NCBI GenBank assembly: GCA_009926865.1
Contig: RFOD01000021.1
Coordinates: 1 to 39,690, forward strand
DNA: 39,690 nucleotides
Reading direction: 5' to 3'
Source of the DNA: Gammaproteobacteria bacterium
GTDB taxonomy: Bacteria; Pseudomonadota; Gammaproteobacteria; Steroidobacterales; Steroidobacteraceae
Of the stretch, positions 34,996 to 39,690 are shown in pieces. Under the pieces are notes generated by a model. The model made no database searches. It was not told the DNA's origin and saw only the letters and a program-made list of their open reading frames with translations. The first letter of the stretch is position 1; each line of letters starts with the position of its first letter. Both the position numbers and the translations under genes were made by a program.

Positions 34996-35807
34996 GTGAT
35001 GCGGTCGTGACGCTACACGGTGTCAGTTACGGTGTGGGTTCGCGCCGTATTTTTAGTGATTTGAGTCTGTCAGCCCGACGGGGTGAGATCACGGCCATCA
35101 TGGGGCCGAGTGGGACGGGTAAGACGACGCTATTACGCCTCATCACCGGGCAGGTCGCTGCGCAATCGGGCGAGATTCGGGTCTTTGGTGAAGACGTGCG
35201 AGCCATGGATCGCGAGGCTTTGTACGCGTTACGCAAACGGATGGGGATGCTCTTCCAAAACGGCGCTTTGTTATCCGACCTGTCGGTGTTCGATAACGTT
35301 GCCTTTCCGGTGCGAGCGCATGCGAGGCTCCCAGAATCCGTATTGCGCGCGCTGGTCCTCACCAAGCTGCACGCGGTTGGGCTACGCGGGGCATCCGCAT
35401 TAATGCCCACTGAATTATCCGGCGGGATGGCGCGTCGAGTCGCGCTTGCCCGAGCGATCGTCATGGATCCGGAGCTCTTGATCTATGACGAACCGTTTGT
35501 CGGACTGGATCCCATCTCGATGGGTGTCGTGGTGCGATTGATTCGCCAGATCAATGAAACCTTAGGTCTGACCAGTATCGTCGTTTCGCACGACGTCGAT
35601 GAAGTCTCAAGTATCGCGCATCAAAGTTATCTATTAGCAGGTGGCAAGGTGGTCGCGGGCGGTTTGCCCGAGACGCTGCGGCACAGCGAAGAGCCGGGCG
35701 TACGCCAGTTTATGCGTGGCGAAGCCGATGGGCCCGTGCCGTTTCATTACCCCGCAGACAATTATCAAGACGAGCTGCTCGGCAGCTCCCCATCCGGACG
35801 TACCTAA
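34992..35807 (+). CDS. mlaF: phospholipid transport ATPase MlaF
   Basis: ABC ATPase of the MlaFEDB complex that moves phospholipids between the inner and outer membranes. Seen: Walker A GPSGTGKTT at 38-46, the signature LSGGMARRVALARAI, Walker B LLIYDEPFVGLDP and the switch His in VVSHDVDEV. It has 271 residues. The GTG start lies inside the aldolase stop (GTGA), so translation is coupled to the aldolase. mlaE starts 2 bases after its stop. Confidence 0.95.
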   Translation: MSDAVVTLHGVSYGVGSRRIFSDLSLSARRGEITAIMGPSGTGKTTLLRLITGQVAAQSGEIRVFGEDVRAMDREALYALRKRMGMLFQNGALLSDLSVFDNVAFPVRAHARLPESVLRALVLTKLHAVGLRGASALMPTELSGGMARRVALARAIVMDPELLIYDEPFVGLDPISMGVVVRLIRQINETLGLTSIVVSHDVDEVSSIAHQSYLLAGGKVVAGGLPETLRHSEEPGVRQFMRGEADGPVPFHYPADNYQDELLGSSPSGRT

Positions 35808-35809
35808 TC

Positions 35810-36556
35810 GTGATCGACTCTGCTCTAAGCCGTATCGGCCGCGTCGGCTTATTTTTAGTACGTGTGCTATCGAACATTCCAGCGATTTTTGAGCAGCCGC
35901 GTGCGGTGGTGCATCAAATTTATAATTCCGGGGGGCGATCGCTCATCATCATCATGCTCTGCGGCTTGTTTGTGGGCATGGTGTTAGGTCTGCAAGGCTA
36001 CGACCTATTGCAGCGCTTTGGCTCTGAGGATGCGCTCGGCATTGCTGCTGCGCTAGGCTTGCTCAAAGAATTAGGTCCAGTGGTCACCGCATTGCTCTTT
36101 GCGGGCCGCGCGGGGACCGCGCTCACTTCCGAGATCGGACTGATGCGGGCAACCGATCAGCTCACGGCGATGGAGATGATGGCGGTCGATCCCGTACGTC
36201 AGGTCGTCCTGCCCCGATTCATCGGCGGGATCATTGCGTTGCCACTGCTCGTAGCGATCTTCAATATTGTTGGTTTGTTCGGGGCTCAGCTCATCGGCGT
36301 CCAGCTGATGGGGGTCGATGCGGGCGCTTTCTGGTCGCAAACGCAGCAGGCCGTGGAGCTCGATGACGTGGCTGAGGGCATCGTCAAAAGTTTAGCGTTT
36401 GGACTCGTGTGCAGCCTGGTGGCGGTGTACGAGGGGTATCATGCAGAGCCGACGGCCGCAGGGGTAGGCCTCGCGACCACCCGAACGGTGGTGGTGTCAT
36501 CCGTGTTGACCCTGTTGGTAGATTACATGCTGACGGCCGCATTTCTCGGCGCTTGA
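35810..36556 (+). CDS. mlaE: phospholipid transport permease MlaE
   Basis: Membrane subunit of MlaFEDB. Seen: 248 residues with about five to six membrane segments, LIIIMLCGLFVGMVLGLQGY, a GLLKELGPVVTALLFAGRAG motif characteristic of the MlaE/TGD1 family, and EIGLMRATDQLTAMEMMAVDP, the coupling region for the ATPase. The start is GTG at 35810. mlaD begins 62 bases after its stop. Confidence 0.95.
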   Translation: MIDSALSRIGRVGLFLVRVLSNIPAIFEQPRAVVHQIYNSGGRSLIIIMLCGLFVGMVLGLQGYDLLQRFGSEDALGIAAALGLLKELGPVVTALLFAGRAGTALTSEIGLMRATDQLTAMEMMAVDPVRQVVLPRFIGGIIALPLLVAIFNIVGLFGAQLIGVQLMGVDAGAFWSQTQQAVELDDVAEGIVKSLAFGLVCSLVAVYEGYHAEPTAAGVGLATTRTVVVSSVLTLLVDYMLTAAFLGA

Positions 36557-36618
36557 GCCGGAGGAGCTCAGACAATGACGTATGCATCGATGAACATAGT
36601 GTGGGGAGTCGATTCTCA

Positions 36619-37098
36619 ATGAAATCGCAACGATCGCTGGAAGTGGGGACCGGTCTTTTTGTCTTGCTCGGCTTTGCCGCGCTGTTCTTTCTGACCACTC
36701 AGTTACCCGGTAGCGGGCTGAGTTTTGGCCAGGAGGCAGGCTATCGCGTCACCGCCCGTTTTGAAAATGTCGGTGACCTGAAGGTGGGTTCACCGGTCAG
36801 CATGTCGGGCGTACGGGTAGGAGAGGTGGAGTCCATCCGCTTTGATCCCAACGACTATCGGGCGGTGGTGCAGTTACACATTGCTCAGGAATTTAATCAG
36901 ATTCCTGAAGACAGCGACGCCAGCATTCAGACGCAAGGCTTACTCGGCGGTAAGTATGTGGGCATCGGCCCAGGTGGATCAGATATTTATCTGGAAGAGG
37001 GTAGCGAGATTGAGTTTACGCAGTCAGCGATTGTACTCGAATCTTTGGTGAACAAGTTCTTCGCGAATTTTGCGAGTAAGGGTAGCGAAGAGCCATAA
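36619..37098 (+). CDS. mlaD: MCE-domain lipid-binding protein MlaD
   Basis: Periplasm-facing, membrane-anchored MCE protein that forms a hexameric ring on MlaE. Seen: one N-terminal membrane segment (residues ~7-25, VGTGLFVLLGFAALFFL), then the MCE domain with YRVTARFENVGDLKVGSPVSM, GVRVGEVESI and TQGLLGGKYVGIGPGG. It has 159 residues, against about 183 in E. coli. The ATG at 36619 is chosen because similarity starts there and GGGGAG lies 10 bases upstream; the frame remains open further upstream but without similarity. Confidence 0.95.
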   Translation: MKSQRSLEVGTGLFVLLGFAALFFLTTQLPGSGLSFGQEAGYRVTARFENVGDLKVGSPVSMSGVRVGEVESIRFDPNDYRAVVQLHIAQEFNQIPEDSDASIQTQGLLGGKYVGIGPGGSDIYLEEGSEIEFTQSAIVLESLVNKFFANFASKGSEEP

Positions 37099-37131
37099 TT
37101 TGCGCGACGGATTTCCAATCAAGGAGCAAGG

Positions 37132-37844
37132 ATGATGCAGGCGATTTTGGGCGTGGCAAATGTAACGGGGATGACTCGGCAGGCCGATCCGTGGCGAGGT
37201 CTGAGCGGGAGGACGCTTCGAACCTTGGCGGGAGGGATGGCACTCATTGCCGTCTTGATGCTCAGCCCATCGCCTGTTTGGGCTCAGCCTAAAGTCGACA
37301 CGAGTGGTCCCACGGAACTCATTGAAACCTCGGCGAACGCCATGACTGCCGAGATCGAAGCGCGCCGCGACGAATTTCGACAAGATCCGAGTAAATTGCG
37401 TTTGCTCGTTGAGGAAGTTCTACTTCCAAACTTTGATGTCGATCGGGCCGCACGGCTCGTGTTAGGGCGTCACTTTCGCAATGCGACCCCCGAACAACGC
37501 CAGCGCTTCATCGATGCCTTCTACGGGTCTTTGATGAGTAATTATGGCGATGCGTTAATCGAATTCACGGGCGATCGGATCCGAGTGATACCGAGTAAAG
37601 TAGAGCCCGATGCGACCTCGGCGGTCGTTCGTACCGAAGTTCGGCGTAGTAACGGTGAGAAAAGGTCCCCGTGAGTTATTCGCTGCGTCGTGATGAGCGC
37701 GGCTGGAAAGTGTGGGATGTGGTGATCGAGGGTATCTCTTACGTCAAAAGCTTCCGTGAGGATTTTGGTTCGGAAATTGACCAGAAGGGGCTCGACGCCG
37801 TAATTGACCGACTTGAAGCGCAAAACTCAAATCGTGGTAGCTAA
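37132..37844 (+). pseudogene. mlaC: periplasmic lipid carrier MlaC, frameshifted as sequenced
   Basis: Soluble periplasmic shuttle carrying phospholipids between MlaA and MlaD. Seen: a signal peptide ending in SPVWAQ near residue 50 (the ATG at 37132 follows AAGGAG; a later ATG at 37171 gives a normal-length signal), a conserved LLVEEVLLPNFDVDRAARLVLG and an RQRFIDAFYGSLMSNY region. Near 37660-37670 the frame shifts; the remainder, SYSLRRDERGWKVWDVVIEG and the end IDRLEAQNSN, continues in another frame to a stop at 37844. One base appears lost in AAAAGGTCCCC, a run-rich site. Restored, the protein has about 237 residues. As written it ends at 37674. Confidence 0.92.
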
Positions 37845-37865
37845 ATCGTTGCGGGAAAGTTGTCT

Positions 37866-38165
37866 ATGAGTGCGCCTGCAGGATCGAGTTATGCTCCGGT
37901 GGGGGCATTGAGTTTTCAAACCGCGAGCGAGGTGCATGCCGCAGGGTTGCAGGCGATTGCCGGCGCAGGTTCGTCACTGCTTATTTCTTTGGCAGCGGTC
38001 ACACAAGTTGATAGCGCAGGGCTCGCCGTGCTGCTTGACTGGATGCGCGAGGCGCGTGCCCGGGGTTGCGCGCTGAGGTTTGCGGACTTACCGCCCGGCG
38101 CGTTGCGACTCGCTGCGATCAGCGAGGTCGATGCGTTGCTGCATCAAGCGGTTGAGCCGGCTTAG
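37866..38165 (+). CDS. mlaB: STAS-domain protein MlaB
   Basis: Cytoplasmic STAS protein that binds MlaF and activates the MlaFEDB complex. Seen: 99 residues with a STAS fold, LLISLAAVTQVDSAGLAVLLDWMREAR including the conserved Asp-Ser of the family, and a C-terminal helix. The ATG at 37866 is preferred; a TTG two codons earlier is in frame. It lies 21 bases after mlaC and faces mlaA tail to tail, 59 bases apart. Confidence 0.92.
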   Translation: MSAPAGSSYAPVGALSFQTASEVHAAGLQAIAGAGSSLLISLAAVTQVDSAGLAVLLDWMREARARGCALRFADLPPGALRLAAISEVDALLHQAVEPA

Positions 38166-38224
38166 TCGCTTCCTGTCTGATCTGTCACGGGAGGCTCTAC
38201 GGGGTCGGTTAGATTTTCCTCGTC

Positions 38225-38953
38225 CTAATCTTCCGGAAACTCATCCTCCGGAAACTCGATGGGCTCCACGGCGCCGTCTTTGACCTGATACTCGCGTCGC
38301 TGCAAATACGCACTGCGGACGAAGGCGTATGCATCCCCGGTACGCTCAAGCACACTGTCGGCATCCAGAAGACGAACGCGGCGATCGAGTTTGTCTCCCG
38401 CCCACATCGACCAGCGAGCAGTGGTATCAGTGATGTAGCCACGGGGCTCCGCAAGGTCATCGGCAAAGCCACCCAAGGCATCGCGCAGTGTGTACGGACC
38501 GAGGAAGGGCACCATCAGGTAGGGGCCGGGCGGTAGTCCCCATTTCCCGAGTGTCTGCCCAAAGTCTTCATCGTAGCGCTCAAGTCCGATTCGTGTGGCC
38601 GGATCCAGAAAGCCCCCCAAACCGAGCGTGGTGTTCAGTAGCAGACGACCCACATCGTTCGCCGCGTGGGTGAACTTACCCTGCAAAATATTATTCGCGA
38701 GTGTGACGGGATACTTTGCATGACTAAAAAAGTTTGAGACGCCTGTCTGCATCGGTTGTGGGACAACGCGAGCGTAGGTCTGTGCGACCGGCTTGACCAA
38801 GGCCTGATCGAGGCCATCGTTGAACTCATAGGTCGCGCGGTTAATGGATTCCAGCGGGTCGCGCGGATCGGGGGTAACGATGCTCGTCTGACTCGCGCAA
38901 CCGCTCAGCAGCGCGCCCAACGTCAGCGCCAAAATAATAACAGGGCCTTTCAT
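38225..38953 (-). CDS. mlaA: outer-membrane lipoprotein MlaA (VacJ)
   Basis: Outer-membrane lipoprotein that removes phospholipid from the outer leaflet and passes it to MlaC. Seen: a lipoprotein signal with lipobox LSGC and lipidated Cys19, RDPLESINRATYEFNDGLD, RLLLNTTLGLGGFLDPAT, and the GKWGLPPGPYLMVPFLGP motif with TLRD. It has 242 residues. The C-terminus ends with a tandem FPEDEFPED repeat, probably a small in-frame duplication. The ATG at 38953 has no Shine-Dalgarno sequence but an extended -10 six bases before it. It lies downstream of bepA. Confidence 0.95.
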   Translation of the reverse strand: MKGPVIILALTLGALLSGCASQTSIVTPDPRDPLESINRATYEFNDGLDQALVKPVAQTYARVVPQPMQTGVSNFFSHAKYPVTLANNILQGKFTHAANDVGRLLLNTTLGLGGFLDPATRIGLERYDEDFGQTLGKWGLPPGPYLMVPFLGPYTLRDALGGFADDLAEPRGYITDTTARWSMWAGDKLDRRVRLLDADSVLERTGDAYAFVRSAYLQRREYQVKDGAVEPIEFPEDEFPED

Positions 38954-38959
38954 AGCGAG

Positions 38960-38968
38960 ATTTTACCA
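38960..38968 (-). promoter_or_regulatory. candidate extended -10 of mlaA (leaderless)
   Basis: On the minus strand TG-G-TAAAAT, with the hexamer at 38960-38965, ends exactly 6 bases before the mlaA ATG. It occupies most of the 17-base gap after the bepA stop. No Shine-Dalgarno sequence is seen. mlaA could thus be read both from bepA and from this promoter. Confidence 0.5.
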
Positions 38969-38970
38969 GC

Positions 38971-39690
38971 TTAACCGCGCGGTTCGCGATCCTCGCGTTG
39001 GCGTCGTTTGCCACTTTCTGCCAACACTTTCCGAATTTCCTCCATTCGCGCATCGAATCGGGCGCGTTGGACCTCGGTGAGATCGGGGGCGGCGAGCGCG
39101 AGCTCGCGGTAAGTCGCCACTACTGATGTGGTATTCGCCCATGTAGTAGTAGGCATCGCCCGTGTCGCCCGCGCCCGCAGCGGCGAGCGCCGTCAAGCGA
39201 ATTTGCTCGGGCGTAGGAGGTACGTTGTTAAAGAGATCGAGCAGGAGCTCATGGGCGGCTTTATAGCGTTGGGTCAGTACTTCGGCATAGCGGATGCTGA
39301 GCGGTACGTTGCGCGGCGCGACCTTCAATGCACGACGCAAGGTGCTCTCCGCTTGATCGGCGAGACCCGCAGCAAAAAACGCCTGACCTAAAGCCGCTTG
39401 CAGCATGGGGCTTTCCGGCTGTACCGCGACCAATTCCACTAAGGCGCTCGCCGCGCGCTCACGATCGCCACGGCCGAGACGTGCTAAGGCCTCGCCATAG
39501 CGTTGCGCCGCGTTCAGTGGAGCGCGCTCGCTGAGGGCCGCGTAAAACTGAGTGAGATCTGCATCATTTGGGGCAGCCAAAACACGCACCCGTTCACGAA
39601 CGAAGGCATAGAGCGGCGTTTCGGCTTCAATACTCACCGTCATCTGCTCGGCACGCGAGCGCGATTCGGCGATGCGATTGGTCGTGACCG
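38971..39690 (-). pseudogene. bepA: BepA-like M48 metalloprotease/TPR protein, C-terminal part, frameshifted as sequenced
   Basis: Periplasmic chaperone-protease for outer-membrane protein assembly (M48 family with TPR repeats). Only the 3' part is in the window; the HEXXH catalytic domain lies beyond the right edge. Seen: VTTNRIAESRSRAEQ, which follows the protease domain in this family, then TPR-like helices (AAQRYGEALARLGRGDRERA, LGQAFFAAGLADQAE, ALKVAPRNVPLSIRYAEVL). Near 39105-39125 the frame shifts: the first frame runs on in Arg-rich nonsense to 38963, while a second frame gives ELALAAPDLTEVQRARFDAR and ends at 38971. Several residues around the junction seem missing, so a deletion larger than 2 bases is likely. 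It is followed by mlaA. Confidence 0.85.

Overview
The window is a stretch of bacterial core chromosome, almost certainly from a gammaproteobacterium. The order mutL-miaA-hfq-hflX-hflK-hflC-purA, then rnr-rlmB-rpsF-rpsR-rplI-dnaB-alr, and corB/ffh-rpsP-rimM-trmD-rplS is the classic gammaproteobacterial arrangement. Several traits point to a Xanthomonadales/Nevskiales-like lineage rather than an enteric one: an endonuclease-type MutL, no priB between rpsF and rpsR, a suf operon led by an Rrf2 regulator with long SufT, and an animal-type class I aldolase. The base composition is moderately GC-rich by eye. I see no phage, insertion sequence, CRISPR array, rRNA or defence island, and no gene-free stretch longer than about 300 bases.

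Layout. 1-6708 (+): 3' end of mutL, miaA, hfq, hflX, hflK, hflC, purA. 6819-9609: two sodium-coupled amino-acid transporters (AGCS and NSS families) pointing at each other. 9749-9833 (-): tRNA-Leu(CAG), whose promoter abuts the start of rnr. 9879-16537 (+): rnr, rlmB, rpsF, rpsR, rplI, dnaB, alr. 16540-18653: a PP2C phosphatase (-) and radA (+), divergent. 18612-19934 (-): corB. 19938-23462 (+): ffh, rpsP, rimM, trmD, rplS. 23586-26611 (+): a PQQ-type sugar dehydrogenase homologue and sppA. 26818-33860 (-): the operon rrf2-sufB-sufC-sufD-sufS-sufU-sufT-Rieske-sixA. 33979-38165 (+): class I aldolase overlapping mlaF, then mlaE, mlaD, mlaC, mlaB. 38225-39690 (-): mlaA, and upstream of it the 3' part of bepA.

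Functional themes are RNA modification and translation, protein targeting and membrane quality control (ffh, hflK/C, sppA, bepA), Fe-S cluster assembly, and outer-membrane lipid asymmetry. All six Mla components (MlaA to MlaF) are within 4 kb.

The most notable observations are these. (1) Four genes (ffh, trmD, mlaC, bepA) are broken by small indels, including an exact 35-bp tandem duplication in trmD. Two of the four are normally essential, so assembly error is the first explanation to test. (2) Three genes (ffh, aldolase, mlaA) have a -10-like hexamer exactly 6 bases before the ATG and no Shine-Dalgarno sequence, the signature of leaderless transcripts. (3) A near-perfect core of an IscR-type operator overlies the -10 of the suf operon. 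I found no clearly novel multi-gene system; this is mainly conserved housekeeping DNA with some unusual regulatory and sequence-integrity features.
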